64,000 nt of DNA from Delftia sp. PS-11 (GCF_029870285.1 NZ_JACSYA010000005.1:177677-241676); one strand, 5' to 3'. Counted from the stretch's first letter, positions 38,153 through 47,222 are shown. A program made the numbers and translations. Notes: generated from the letters alone by a model not told the origin.

Positions 38153-38184
38153 GGCCCCGGAGCGAAAGTTCCGGGGCCTTTTTT
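38153..38184 (+). terminator. Rho-independent terminator after amtB
   Basis: The stem GGCCCCGGA (38153-38161) with TCCGGGGCC (38170-38178) and the loop GCGAAAGT is followed by TTTTTT. It lies about 30 bases after the amtB stop and separates the nitrogen operon from glcE. Confidence 0.93.
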
Positions 38185-38302
38185 GCGCGCGCAATCGATG
38201 CATTGAAGGCACAGGTGTTTTGCCGCCGCAAGCGAACTTCAAGCCTGCCTTTCAAAAAATTCACGGCGCCCGGCTGGTGCAGCGCGGAGCCAAGCCGCTA
38301 CG

Positions 38303-39451
38303 ATGCGCAGCATGGACCCCGCCCACAGCCACCTTCTCCAGATCGCCGAGCGCGTGCGCGCAGCGGCAGCCGACGGCACGCCGCTGCGCATACGCGGCGG
38401 CGCCACCAAGGATTTCCACGGACTGTCGCTGCAAGGCGAGCCGCTGGACACCCGGCCGCTGGCCGGCATCGTCGGCTACGAGCCCAGCGAACTGGTCGTG
38501 ACCGTGCGCGCCGGTACGCCGCTGGCCGAGGTCGAGGCCCTGCTTGCCGCCCAGGGGCAGTGCCTGGCATTCGAGCCGCCGCATTTCGATGGCGCCGTGC
38601 CGGGCCGGGCCACCGTGGGCGGCATGGTGGCGGCTGGCCTGTCGGGGCCGGCACGGGCCAGCATGGGAGCCGTGCGCGATTTCGTGCTGGGCCTGGAAAT
38701 GCTCAACGGCCAGGGCGAGCTGCTGCGCTATGGCGGGCAGGTCATGAAGAATGTTGCCGGCTACGATGTCTCGCGCCTGATGGCCGGCGCCTGGGGCACG
38801 CTGGGCCTGATCACCGAGGTCAGCCTCAAGGTGCTGCCAGTGGCGCCTGCCGAGGCCACGCTGCGCTTCGAGTGCAGCCAGCAGCTGGCGCTGGACTGGC
38901 TCAATGCCTGGGGCGGGCAGCCGCTGCCCCTGAACGCCAGCAGCTGGCAGCCGCTGGAGGGCTCGGCCCGGGGCGTGCTGCATGTGCGCCTGCGGGGCGC
39001 CCGCGCCGCCGTGCAATCGGCCTGCGTGCGCATGGGCGGGCAGCGCGTCGATGACGCCCATGCCCGCGCGCACTGGCAGGGCTGCCGCGAGCAGCGCCTG
39101 GCCTGGTTCACCGGTCCGGCGCCCGGGCAGGTGCTGTGGCGCCTGTCCGTGCCGCAGACGGCACCGGCACTGACACTGCCAGACGGCTGTGCCGGGCCGC
39201 TGCTCGAATGGCATGGCGCGCTGCGCTGGGTGCGCGCGCCACGCGCGCAGGGCGAGCCGTTGCGCGCACTGGCCCGCGCAGCGGGCGGCGCGGCCACCCT
39301 GTTCCGTGGCGAAGCCGAGGACCAGCCGGGCGCAGGGGGCGATCTCGACGCCTGTGCCGACCGCGCCACGGCCATGCTGCACGCACGCCTGAAGCAGGCT
39401 TTCGATCCGGCCGGCATCTTCAACCGGGGCCGCCTGGCCGCCGCCTGGTAA
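38303..39451 (+). CDS. glcE: Glycolate oxidase FAD-binding subunit
   Basis: A 382-residue FAD-linked oxidase with the PCMH-type FAD-binding domain at the N-terminus (PLRIRGGATKDF, VVTVRAGTPLAEVEALLAAQ, PGRATVGGMVAAGLSG, VMKNVAGYDVSRLMAGAWGT) and a C-terminus FDPAGIFNRGRL. These are diagnostic of GlcE, which with GlcD and GlcF oxidises glycolate to glyoxylate at the membrane. ATG at 38303 is used; the second ATG at 38312 is also plausible. It follows the amtB terminator, so it has its own promoter. No glcD is next to it, which is unusual. Confidence 0.92.
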   Translation: MRSMDPAHSHLLQIAERVRAAAADGTPLRIRGGATKDFHGLSLQGEPLDTRPLAGIVGYEPSELVVTVRAGTPLAEVEALLAAQGQCLAFEPPHFDGAVPGRATVGGMVAAGLSGPARASMGAVRDFVLGLEMLNGQGELLRYGGQVMKNVAGYDVSRLMAGAWGTLGLITEVSLKVLPVAPAEATLRFECSQQLALDWLNAWGGQPLPLNASSWQPLEGSARGVLHVRLRGARAAVQSACVRMGGQRVDDAHARAHWQGCREQRLAWFTGPAPGQVLWRLSVPQTAPALTLPDGCAGPLLEWHGALRWVRAPRAQGEPLRALARAAGGAATLFRGEAEDQPGAGGDLDACADRATAMLHARLKQAFDPAGIFNRGRLAAAW

Positions 39452-39473
39452 GGCTTTCGGGCCCGCACCGACC

Positions 39474-40271
39474 ATGCGACCGCTGCACCAGCGCCTGAAC
39501 CAGTACCTGCACCTGCTGACCGACCGCCACCGCACCGCGGCCAGCAACCGGGCGCTGGGCCTGCTGCTGGCCTTCAACGCGGGTGCCGTGAATGCGGGCG
39601 GCTTTTTGCTGGTGCATTCCTATACCTCGCACATGACGGGCTTTGTCTCCCTGCTGGCAGACAACCTGGTGCTGGGCAACACGGCCCTGGTGCTCAGCGC
39701 CTGCGGGGCGCTGCTGGCCTTTGTCTGCGGCGCGGCCGCAACGTCGCTGCTGGTCAACTGGGCCCGCCACCATGGACTGCGCAGCAGCTATGCGCTGCCG
39801 CTGCTGCTGGAGGCTGTGCTGATGCTGGCCTTTGGCCTGCTGGGCGCAGCCATGCTGGCCTGGCCCACGCCGTTCACCGTGCCGCTGGCCGTGCTGCTGC
39901 TGTCCTTCATCATGGGGCTGCAGAACGCGGTGGTGACCAAGCTGTCGTCCTCGCAGATCCGCACCACGCACATGACGGGCGTGGTCACCGATCTGGGCAT
40001 CGAACTGGGCCGTGCGCTTTACTGGAACCGCCATGGCAGCCCGCCCGAGCGCCGCGTCCATGCCAACCATGCACGGCTGCGGCTGTTTGCGGGCCTGCTG
40101 GCCATGTTCCTGCTGGGCGGCATTGCGGGCGCCATGGGTTTCCGGCATCTGGGTTTTGTGTTCGTCGTGCCGCTGGCCGTGGTGCTGTGCCTGCTGTCCC
40201 TGCCGCCGCTGTGGTCGGACCGCGCGCGGCTGCCCCTGCTGCTGGGCCGCCGCCCCGCGCAGCGCACCTGA
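39474..40271 (+). CDS. DUF1275 (YoaK family) membrane protein
   Basis: A 265-residue protein with about six helices. It carries the DUF1275 pattern FNAGAVNAGGFLLVHSYTSHMTG near the N-terminus and MGLQNAVVTKLSSSQIRTTHMTGVVTDLGI in the middle, the two conserved SHMTG/THMTG segments. Function is unknown. It is inserted between glcE and glcF, 22 bases after glcE and 33 bases before glcF, so it is probably cotranscribed and could carry an organic acid. That is inference. Confidence 0.85.
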   Translation: MRPLHQRLNQYLHLLTDRHRTAASNRALGLLLAFNAGAVNAGGFLLVHSYTSHMTGFVSLLADNLVLGNTALVLSACGALLAFVCGAAATSLLVNWARHHGLRSSYALPLLLEAVLMLAFGLLGAAMLAWPTPFTVPLAVLLLSFIMGLQNAVVTKLSSSQIRTTHMTGVVTDLGIELGRALYWNRHGSPPERRVHANHARLRLFAGLLAMFLLGGIAGAMGFRHLGFVFVVPLAVVLCLLSLPPLWSDRARLPLLLGRRPAQRT

Positions 40272-40304
40272 CCGATTTCCGATTTCCCCCAAAAGAGCCC
40301 CACC

Positions 40305-41555
40305 ATGCAGACCCAACTCGCACCCCAGTACCGCGCCACGCCCGAGGGCCAGGAGGCCGAGGCCATCCTGCGCAAGTGCGTGCACTGCGGCTTTTGCACG
40401 GCCACCTGCCCGACCTATCAGCTGCTGGGCGACGAGCTGGACGGCCCGCGCGGGCGCATCTACCTCATCAAGCAGGTGCTCGAAGGCCAGGCGCCCACGC
40501 GCGCCACCCAGCAGCACCTGGACCGCTGTCTGACCTGCCGCAACTGCGAAAGCACCTGCCCCAGCGGCGTGCAGTACGGCCACCTGGTGGATATCGGCCG
40601 CAAGATCGTCGAGGAGCAGGTGCCGCGTCCGCTGGGCGAGCGGGCCAGGCGCTGGGCGCTCAAGGAGGGCCTGAACTCGGCACTGTTCGCGCCGGCCCTC
40701 AGGCTGGGCCAGGCCGCGCGCGGCCTGCTGCCCGGCGTGCTGGCCGAGAAAGTGCCCCAGCCCCAGCAGACGGGCGTCTGGCCGGTGCGCGAGCATGCGC
40801 GCAAGGTGCTGCTGCTGGCCGGCTGCGTGCAGCCGGCCATGATGCCGCGCATCAACTTCGCCACGGCGCGCGTGCTGGATGCGGCAGGCATACAGACCGT
40901 GATCGCGCCCCAGGCGGGCTGCTGCGGCGCCGTGAAATTCCACCTCAACGACCAGGAAGGCGGCAAGGCGCAGATGCGCGCCAACATCGATGCCTGGTGG
41001 CCGCAGGTGGACAGCGGCGCCGTCGAGGCCATCGTCATGAACGCCTCGGGCTGCGGCGCCACTGTCAAGGAGTATGGCCATCTGCTCAAGGACGATCCCC
41101 GCTATGCGGACAAGGCCGCGCGCATCAGTGCGCTGACGCGCGACCTGAGCGAGCTGCTGCCGCAGATGCTGCCCGAGCTGGCCGAGCGCCTGCAGGGCAG
41201 GGTGCGCGCGCCGGCCGCGCCCATGGCCTACCACCCGCCCTGTACCCTGCAGCATGGGCAAAAGCTGCGCGGCGGTGTGGAAACCCATCTGGCCCGCCTG
41301 GGATTCGACCTGCGCGTGGCGCGCACGGAGTCGCATCTGTGCTGCGGATCCGCAGGCACCTACTCGGTGCTCCAGCCCGAGCTCTCCCACCAGCTGCGCG
41401 ACCGCAAGATCGCCGCGCTGGCCGAAGGCTTCGGGGCCGAGCCGCCGGCCGCCATCCTTTCGGCCAACATGGGCTGCATCGTGCACCTGCAAAACGGCAC
41501 GCAGGTGCCGGTGCGCCACTGGGTCGAGGCGCTGGACGACGCGCTGCAGGCGTGA
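40305..41555 (+). CDS. glcF: Glycolate oxidase iron-sulfur subunit
   Basis: A 416-residue subunit with two ferredoxin-type 4Fe-4S motifs, C25-x2-C28-x2-C31-x3-C35 (CVHCGFCTATCP) and C75-x2-C78-x2-C81-x3-C85 (CLTCRNCESTCP), followed by two CCG domains with QAGCCGAVKFH and LCCGSAGTYS. It passes electrons from GlcD/GlcE towards the quinone pool. The sequence is complete and normal in length. The complex needs GlcD, which must be encoded elsewhere. Confidence 0.93.
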   Translation: MQTQLAPQYRATPEGQEAEAILRKCVHCGFCTATCPTYQLLGDELDGPRGRIYLIKQVLEGQAPTRATQQHLDRCLTCRNCESTCPSGVQYGHLVDIGRKIVEEQVPRPLGERARRWALKEGLNSALFAPALRLGQAARGLLPGVLAEKVPQPQQTGVWPVREHARKVLLLAGCVQPAMMPRINFATARVLDAAGIQTVIAPQAGCCGAVKFHLNDQEGGKAQMRANIDAWWPQVDSGAVEAIVMNASGCGATVKEYGHLLKDDPRYADKAARISALTRDLSELLPQMLPELAERLQGRVRAPAAPMAYHPPCTLQHGQKLRGGVETHLARLGFDLRVARTESHLCCGSAGTYSVLQPELSHQLRDRKIAALAEGFGAEPPAAILSANMGCIVHLQNGTQVPVRHWVEALDDALQA

Positions 41556-41661
41556 AGCCACTGTACTGGATGCGCTACGCCGTGGGGGCTCATGCAGCGC
41601 ATGCCTTTGCAATGCTGGCATGATGCGGGGTTTCGTTTTCTCCAAGCCCATGTGCTCTGCC

Positions 41662-42477
41662 ATGACTGAATCCGTGTCTGAACCGCAAGAACAGAACGCC
41701 GCACTGCCGGTGGACGCCGCTGCTGGCGCCGCGCCGCAGGCCGCTGCCAGCGCCGATGGCCAGGGCCGCAAGCGCTCGCGCCGTGGCGGACGTGGCCGCC
41801 ACAAGGGCAAGGCCACCGGCGCCGCCGCCGAATCCGCCGCCGCAAAGGCCACTTCCGAGTCCCCTGCGCCCAAGGCAGCACGCGGACCGCACCCGCTGCT
41901 GGCGCAACTGGCCCAATGGCACCCGAAGCTGTTCGGCGAACAGCCCCTGCCGCTCAAGCGTGGCATCTTCGAAGACCTGATGGCTGCCCACACCGAGGCC
42001 CTGGACCGCGAACAGCTCAAGCTGGCGCTGTCCCAGCACACGCGCTCGAATCGCTATCTCACCGTGGTGGCCAGCGGCCAGGCGCGCCATGACCTGCAGG
42101 GCCAGCCGGTCGAGGCCGTTGCGCCGGAGCATGTGCACCATGCGCTGATCGAGGTTTTCCGCCGCCGCCAGCAGCGCTCGCCCGAAGACCTCGCGCCCAA
42201 GCTGCGCAACCGCATCATTGCCGCCTACGAGGCCTCGGGCCTGTCGCGTGACGACTACATGGCGCGCGTGCAGGGCCGCGACGAGGCTGCGAACGCACTG
42301 GTGGCCGAGGCCCTGGCCGAGGCCGATGCCCGTGCCGCCCGCGACGAGGCGCTGCTGCGCGCCTTCCAGGCCAGCGGCCAGGCCACCGAGGCCGCCTTTG
42401 CCGACATGTACGGCATGAATCCGCGCCAGGTGGCGCAGCAGCTCGAACGCGCACGCCGCCGCCACGCGCCGGCCTGA
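41662..42477 (+). CDS. ProQ/FinO-family RNA chaperone
   Basis: A 271-residue RNA-binding protein with three parts. The N-terminal 70 residues form a basic, alanine-rich, likely disordered tail (GRKRSRRGGRGRHKGKATG). The ProQ/FinO domain (about residues 75-195, HPLLAQLAQWHPKLFGEQPL, LKRGIFEDLMAAHTEA, ALSQHTRSNRYLTVVASGQARH) binds structured RNAs. The C-terminal part (about 195-271) is predicted helical and ends QVAQQLERARRRHAPA. ATG at 41662 is used, though upstream ATGs at about 41621 could extend it. Proteins of this family regulate many small RNAs. Confidence 0.87.
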   Translation: MTESVSEPQEQNAALPVDAAAGAAPQAAASADGQGRKRSRRGGRGRHKGKATGAAAESAAAKATSESPAPKAARGPHPLLAQLAQWHPKLFGEQPLPLKRGIFEDLMAAHTEALDREQLKLALSQHTRSNRYLTVVASGQARHDLQGQPVEAVAPEHVHHALIEVFRRRQQRSPEDLAPKLRNRIIAAYEASGLSRDDYMARVQGRDEAANALVAEALAEADARAARDEALLRAFQASGQATEAAFADMYGMNPRQVAQQLERARRRHAPA

Positions 42478-42766
42478 CGCGCCACTGCTGGCCGCGCCAC
42501 TGCTGGCCGCGCCGGCATGCAACCGCCGCCGCGTGCCCCTGCCGGGGCCGCGCCGGCGAACCCGCCATGGATCAAGGGCGGCATCCACGCTGCGCAGCCT
42601 GTGCCAGTGCCCGGATGCCCGCCATGGGCGGGCCCGGGGATGCACTGTTTCACGGACGCCGCCGCTCCCGGCCACGGGATGGCTGCGCCTTGCCGTGCGC
42701 GCGCATCCCGGTCCAGGGCTGGCGCGCAAGGCACCTTCAAAGCAAAAAAAGCAAAGGAGACTTGCG
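42478..42766. other. Intergenic region with a 15-bp tandem repeat and a strong hairpin
   Basis: A 289-base gap after the proQ-like gene. It begins with 2.4 copies of CGCGCCACTGCTGGC (42478-42492, 42493-42507 and a partial third), followed by a perfect 7-base stem GCCCGCC (42617-42623) with GGCGGGC (42627-42633) around ATG. No U-run follows. An open frame here has no plausible protein features. AAGGAG at about 42754 is the ribosome site for the next gene. Confidence 0.6.
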
Positions 42767-43285
42767 ATGTGGCTGGGTTTGTCGTTGTTCTACGTAGGCG
42801 CCGTGCTGTGCCTCAACGGCCTGTGGATGCTGGGGCGCATTGCCGACCGGGAGATCTGGGTCATCAACGTTTTCACAGGTCTGGTGTCGCTGATCATCGG
42901 CCTGGCCTCGGCCTTCGGGTCGGAACCGGACGCGGCTTCGGTCAAGACCGGGGCGCTGACCCTGCTGTTCGCCTTCACCTACCTGTGGGTGGCCATCAAC
43001 CGCTTCACCGGCGCCGATGGCCGGGGCCTGGGCTGGTTCAGCCTGTTCGTGGCCATCACGGCTGTGCCCGTGGCCATCGACACGCTGATGGGCGCGCGCT
43101 CTGCCATCGACTGGTGGATGGGGGCCAACTGGGCGGCCTGGGCGCTGCTGTGGGCCCTGTTCTTCGTGCTGCTGGCCCTGGGGCGCAACATCGGCCGCGC
43201 GACAGGCGCCCTGTGCATTGCCCAGGGCATATTCACGGGCTGGCTGCCGGGCTATCTGCTGCTGGCAGGCCGGCTGGCAGGCTGA
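42767..43285 (+). CDS. AmiS/UreI family transporter
   Basis: A 172-residue protein with six predicted helices, the size and layout of AmiS/UreI channels (urea or short-chain amides). It starts MWLGLSLFYVGAVLCLNGLWMLGRI, and the aromatic-lined helices FAFTYLWVAINRFTG and WWMGANWAAWALLW resemble the family's selectivity region. AAGGAG lies eight bases before the ATG. No amidase or urease genes are adjacent, so substrate and partner are open. It converges on lplT. Confidence 0.8.
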   Translation: MWLGLSLFYVGAVLCLNGLWMLGRIADREIWVINVFTGLVSLIIGLASAFGSEPDAASVKTGALTLLFAFTYLWVAINRFTGADGRGLGWFSLFVAITAVPVAIDTLMGARSAIDWWMGANWAAWALLWALFFVLLALGRNIGRATGALCIAQGIFTGWLPGYLLLAGRLAG

Positions 43286-43309
43286 CCCTGCCGCCAGCGG
43301 TTGCCGCCA

Positions 43310-44611
43310 TCAGTGGCAATCGCGGCGTGCGATCTCCAGCAGCCGTGCCACTTCCTCGGGGTGCTGGCGCAGGTTGTGCCTGTGCCAGCGGCCGATCAGC
43401 CACATGATGCCAGCCACGACCAGGCCGAAGACCGTGATGGCGCCGAATGCCGACAGCCCGAACTTGGTGGACATGGCGTAGAAGGCGCCCAGCGCCAGAA
43501 TGCAGGCCTGCTCGTTGAAATTCTGCACGGCGATGGAGCGGCCTGCGCCCATCAGGTTGTGGCCCCGGTGCTGCAGCAGGGCGTTCATGGGCACGACCAG
43601 AAAGCCGCCCAGCCCGCCCAGCAGGATCAGGAAGGGAATGGCCACCCAGACATTGCTGATGAAGATCATCAGGATGACCAGCAGGCCCATGGTGACGCCC
43701 AGCGGAATCACGCTGGTGGCGTTGTCCAGGCGCATGCGCGTCGAGGCAATGATGGCGCCGACCGCCGTGCCGATGGCCACCACGCCCACCAGCGCCGAGG
43801 CCTGGGAGGTGCTGTAGCCCAGCGCCGCCGCGCCCCAGGCCAGCACGATGTAGCGCAGATTGCCCGAAACGCCCCAGAACAGCGTGGTCGTGGACAGCGA
43901 AATCTGGCCCAGCTTGTCCGACCACAGGCGCTGGCTGCAGTTCCAGAAGTCCGGCAGCAGGGCCATGGTGTTGGCCAGCAGGCTCTTGTCCGGGTCCTGG
44001 CGCAGCGGGCGCAGCGGCACGTCGGTCTGCGGTATGCGCAGGTTGAACCAGGCGGCCAGCGCATAAACGCCGACCAGCACGGCAATGGCCGCCTCGGCCG
44101 ACGTGTCCACGCCGGTCTCTATCCACGGCAGATCGAAGTCCAGCAGATGGGCCGATATGCCCGGGCCCAGGAGCTGGCCGCCGACGAGCACGCCCAGGAT
44201 GATGGAGGTGATGGTCAGCCCCTCGATCCAGCCATTGGCCTTGACCAGCTGGGAGGCGGGCAGCAGCTCGGTGAGAATGCCGTACTTGGCGGGCGAGTAG
44301 GCCGCGGCCCCCAGTCCGACCACGGCGTAAGCCAGCAGGGGATGGTTGCCGAACAGCATCATCAGGCAGCCGACGATCTTGATCGCGTTGCTGATGAACA
44401 TCACACGCCCCTTGGGCAGGGCGTCTGCGAATGCGCCGACGAACGGAGCCAGGATCACGTAGAACAGCGCGAACATGGGCACCAGGGCGGCGCGCTGCCA
44501 TTCGGGCGCTCCGTTGGTGCGCAGCAGCTCCACGGCGGTCACGAACAGGGCGTTGTCTGCCAGCGAGCTGAAGAACTGCGCTGACATGATGGTGTAGAAA
44601 CCGCGCTTCAT
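43310..44611 (-). CDS. lplT: Lysophospholipid transporter
   Basis: A 433-residue, about 12-helix MFS-type flippase that returns lysophospholipids to the inner leaflet for re-acylation. Signatures are MKRGFYTIMSAQFFSSLADN at the N-terminus and GILTELLPASQLVKANGWIE, both strongly conserved in LplT. In many bacteria it is fused to or paired with an acyltransferase; here it stands alone. It is divergent from alr with a gap of about 135 bases. Confidence 0.93.
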   Translation of the reverse strand: MKRGFYTIMSAQFFSSLADNALFVTAVELLRTNGAPEWQRAALVPMFALFYVILAPFVGAFADALPKGRVMFISNAIKIVGCLMMLFGNHPLLAYAVVGLGAAAYSPAKYGILTELLPASQLVKANGWIEGLTITSIILGVLVGGQLLGPGISAHLLDFDLPWIETGVDTSAEAAIAVLVGVYALAAWFNLRIPQTDVPLRPLRQDPDKSLLANTMALLPDFWNCSQRLWSDKLGQISLSTTTLFWGVSGNLRYIVLAWGAAALGYSTSQASALVGVVAIGTAVGAIIASTRMRLDNATSVIPLGVTMGLLVILMIFISNVWVAIPFLILLGGLGGFLVVPMNALLQHRGHNLMGAGRSIAVQNFNEQACILALGAFYAMSTKFGLSAFGAITVFGLVVAGIMWLIGRWHRHNLRQHPEEVARLLEIARRDCH

Positions 44612-44745
44612 TTCATGGATGGTGGGGCGATGTGCAGGCCATCGGCCGGGTGAATAATGGGCCCCTGGGCAAGTGACTGGCGGTTATATCACGCGGCATT
44701 TTGCCGCTGGTGCCAGAATCCCAAGCTTCTGAGTGAGTGAAAACC

Positions 44746-45849
44746 ATGCCACGTCCCATTCTTGCCACCATCCATCCCGCTGCGCTGCGCCACAATCTGG
44801 AGCGCGTGCGGCAGGCGGTCCCCGATGCCAAACTGTGGGCCGTGGTCAAAGCCAACGCCTATGGGCATGGCATCGAGAACGTGTTCGAGGCACTGCGCGG
44901 CGCCGATGGCTTTGCCATGCTGGACCTGGCCGAGGCCGAGCGTGTGCGCCAGCTGGGCTGGCGTGGCCCCATTTTGCTCCTGGAAGGCGTGTTCGAGCCG
45001 CGCGACCTGGAACTTTGCTCGCGCCTGTCCATTTGGCATGCGGTGCACTGCGATGCCCAGATCGACTGGCTGGCGGCGCACAAGACCCAGCAGGGCCACA
45101 GGGTCTTTCTCAAGATGAACTCGGGCATGAACCGCCTGGGCTTCACGCCCGGGCGCTTCCGTGCGGCCTGGGCCCGGCTCAACGCCCTGCCGCAGGTCGA
45201 GGAAATCTCGTTCATGACGCACTTCAGCGATGCCGACGCGCCTGCCGGGCAGCCGGGCATCTCGGTGCAGCTGCAGCGCTTTCACGATGCCACGCGCGAC
45301 CTGCCCGGCGAGCGCAGCGTGGGCAACAGCGCGGCCACGCTGCGCCAGGGCAGCGATGCCCAGGTGCGCTGCGACTGGGTGCGTCCCGGCATCGTGCTCT
45401 ACGGCAGCTCGCCCGACTATCCCCAGCGCACGGCGGCCGAGTGGGGTCTGCAGCCGACCCAGACGCTCAGCTCGCGCATCATCGGCGTGCAGCATCTGGC
45501 CGCTGGCGACAGCGTGGGCTATGGCTCGCGCTTCACGGCCGATGCCCCCATGCGCCTGGGCACCGTGGCCTGCGGCTATGCCGATGGCTATCCGCGCCAC
45601 TGCGGCACCGGCACGCCCGTGCTGGTCGATGGCGTGCGCACCCGCACCCTGGGCCGGGTGAGCATGGACATGCTGGCCGTGGACCTGACGCCTGTGCCCG
45701 GCGCCGGCCTGGGCAGCGAGGTCACGCTGTGGGGCCGCGCCGGCAACGGCGCCGTGCTGTCTATCGATGAGGTGGCCGAGGCCGCCGGTACGCTGGGCTA
45801 TGAGCTGATGTGCGCCGTCGCCCCCCGGGTGAACAAGACCATCGATTGA
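44746..45849 (+). CDS. alr: Alanine racemase
   Basis: A 367-residue PLP enzyme that interconverts L- and D-alanine for peptidoglycan. PLP lysine K35 lies in [12 protein letters not shown], and catalytic tyrosine Y259 in [10 protein letters not shown]. The C-terminal beta domain has [16 protein letters not shown] at 44746 is used; a GTG three codons earlier is possible. The convergent MarR gene begins its stop immediately after this stop (45850), so the two 3' ends abut. Confidence 0.95.
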   Translation: MPRPILATIHPAALRHNLERVRQAVPDAKLWAVVKANAYGHGIENVFEALRGADGFAMLDLAEAERVRQLGWRGPILLLEGVFEPRDLELCSRLSIWHAVHCDAQIDWLAAHKTQQGHRVFLKMNSGMNRLGFTPGRFRAAWARLNALPQVEEISFMTHFSDADAPAGQPGISVQLQRFHDATRDLPGERSVGNSAATLRQGSDAQVRCDWVRPGIVLYGSSPDYPQRTAAEWGLQPTQTLSSRIIGVQHLAAGDSVGYGSRFTADAPMRLGTVACGYADGYPRHCGTGTPVLVDGVRTRTLGRVSMDMLAVDLTPVPGAGLGSEVTLWGRAGNGAVLSIDEVAEAAGTLGYELMCAVAPRVNKTID

Positions 45850-46290
45850 TCAGGGCGCGGCTTGCACGCTGCCCCTGGCCCGCTCCAGCAGCGCCATCAG
45901 CTGCTGCTGCGCAGCCGGCTCCCAGTCCTTGAGCAGCCGGGCCGCAAGGGCCTGGCGCGCCTGGTGCAGACGGTCGAACAAGGCCTGGCCCTGCGCGCTC
46001 AGGCGCAGGCAGCGCACCCGGCGGTCCCGGGCATCGGGCTCGCGCTCCAGCCAGCCCTGCTCCTGCAGCTGCGCCAGCATGCGCGCCAGCTGCGCCTTGT
46101 CCTTGTGGCTGTGATCCACCAGCTCCTTTTGCGTGCGGCCCGGGTGGCGGCCCACGAACATCAGCACGCGCACCTCGTTGAGTGTCAGTCCCTCCCCAGC
46201 GTGCTCCAGCTCGTCGCGCATGCGCGCGCGAAACAGATGCAGCAGTTCGTGCATGACCTCGAAGATATCGGCGGGCAAGGAGGAATTCAT
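45850..46290 (-). CDS. MarR-family transcriptional regulator
   Basis: A 146-residue MarR protein with a winged HTH at about residues 30-95 (LTLNEVRVLMFVGRHPGRTQ, SHKDKAQLARMLAQLQEQGWL) and wing DARDRRVRCLRLS. ATG at 46290, preceded by GGAGGA on the coding strand side, is used; an upstream TTG would place the start inside the operator. It is divergent from a siderophore-interacting protein, and two symmetrical TTGA/TCAA sites lie between them, arguing for repression of both genes. Confidence 0.87.
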   Translation of the reverse strand: MNSSLPADIFEVMHELLHLFRARMRDELEHAGEGLTLNEVRVLMFVGRHPGRTQKELVDHSHKDKAQLARMLAQLQEQGWLEREPDARDRRVRCLRLSAQGQALFDRLHQARQALAARLLKDWEPAAQQQLMALLERARGSVQAAP

Positions 46291-46312
46291 GGGGCTGTCA
46301 GTAGGGTTATTG

Positions 46313-46359
46313 GTTGATAAAGTCAACTGATTCGGGGATATTTAGTGGACTTTATCAAC
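46313..46359. promoter_or_regulatory. Twin MarR-type operator between marR and the siderophore-interacting gene
   Basis: GTTGATAAAGTCAAC (46313-46327) is itself an exact 5-base-arm palindrome. Its near reverse complement GTGGACTTTATCAAC (46345-46359) follows 32 bases downstream, about three helical turns, with 14 of 15 positions matching. Two copies on the same helix face are typical of MarR dimers bound side by side. It should overlap both divergent promoters. Confidence 0.7.
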
Positions 46360-46391
46360 ATTTTAACTGGTGCCGCCCTGCCGGCCAATCC

Positions 46392-47222
46392 ATGAGCCTG
46401 TCCATGCCGACTCCCTCCCTGTCTTCCCAGTCATCCCCTGCTGCGGCCACGGTCGTGCAGCGTGTGCGCCATCCTTTCCGGGCCCGCCATGTGCAGCTGC
46501 TCTCGCGTGAACAGCCCAGCCCCGGCTTCGTGCGCCTGACGCTTGGCGGCCCCGATCTGCAGGACTTCACCAGCGCGGGCTTTGATGACCACGTCAAGCT
46601 CATCCTGCCGCAGGCCGGGCGCGCGATGCCGGCATTGCCGGTGCTGCTCGATGGCCGCCCGGCCTTCGTGGAAGAGGGCGAGCGCCCCACGCTGCGCGAC
46701 TACACGCCGCTGCGCTACGACGCGGCGCAGCAGACCCTGACCCTGGACTTTGCGCTGCACGATGCCGGCCCGGCCACGGCCTGGGCGCTGAATGCGCCGC
46801 TGGGCCAGTGGGCCGGGCTGGCCGGTCCGCGCGGCAGCCTGGTGATTTCGTCCCAGCTGTCCTGGCACTGGCTGTTCGGCGATGAAACCGCCATGCCGGC
46901 CATCGAACGGCGGCTGGCCGAGCTGCCGGCAGGCAGCCGGGCCGTGGTGCGGGTGCAGTTGCGCAATCGCGCCGACCGCCGCGCGTGGCGCAGCGCCGCG
47001 CAGCTGGACTGCGCCTGGGTTGATTCGCTGGCCGATGCCGTGCAGGCGCTGGAGCTGCCGCAGGGCGAGGGCTATGTCTGGGCCGCTGGCGAGCACAGCG
47101 CCATGGCCCGGTTGCGCACGCTGCTGCTGGACAAGGGCGTGGCGCCCCGGCGCATGCGGGTGGCCTCGTACTGGAAGCAGGGCCAGGCCGGCCACCATGA
47201 GGACCTGAGCAATCCGGGCTGA
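46392..47222 (+). CDS. Siderophore-interacting FAD-binding protein (ferric-siderophore reductase)
   Basis: A 276-residue protein of the SIP family (ViuB/YqjH). The FAD-binding beta-barrel covers about residues 25-135 (GFVRLTLGGPDLQDFTSAGFDDHVK-like sequence and the RDYTPLRYD motif that binds FAD), and the SIP C-terminal domain has LFGDETAMPAIERRL, YVWAAGEHSAMARLR and a last strand RMRVASYWKQGQAGHHED. It would reduce Fe(III)-siderophores in the cytoplasm. An alternative start is the ATG at 46404. It is divergent from a MarR regulator and ends in a bidirectional terminator. Confidence 0.92.
   Translation: MSLSMPTPSLSSQSSPAAATVVQRVRHPFRARHVQLLSREQPSPGFVRLTLGGPDLQDFTSAGFDDHVKLILPQAGRAMPALPVLLDGRPAFVEEGERPTLRDYTPLRYDAAQQTLTLDFALHDAGPATAWALNAPLGQWAGLAGPRGSLVISSQLSWHWLFGDETAMPAIERRLAELPAGSRAVVRVQLRNRADRRAWRSAAQLDCAWVDSLADAVQALELPQGEGYVWAAGEHSAMARLRTLLLDKGVAPRRMRVASYWKQGQAGHHEDLSNPG

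Noticed and set aside
39420..42041. Long minus-strand open frame opposite glcE, DUF1275, glcF and the proQ-like gene
   Set aside because: Composition is glutamine/histidine/alanine-rich with no domain, and it is antisense to genes with intact Fe-S and FAD motifs.
42478..42513. Start of a CRISPR array
   Set aside because: The 15-base repeat is directly tandem without spacers, has only 2.4 copies and no cas genes are present.
46291..46326. Extended MarR start at a TTG (46326)
   Set aside because: The extension lies inside the operator; the ATG at 46290 has a good ribosome site.
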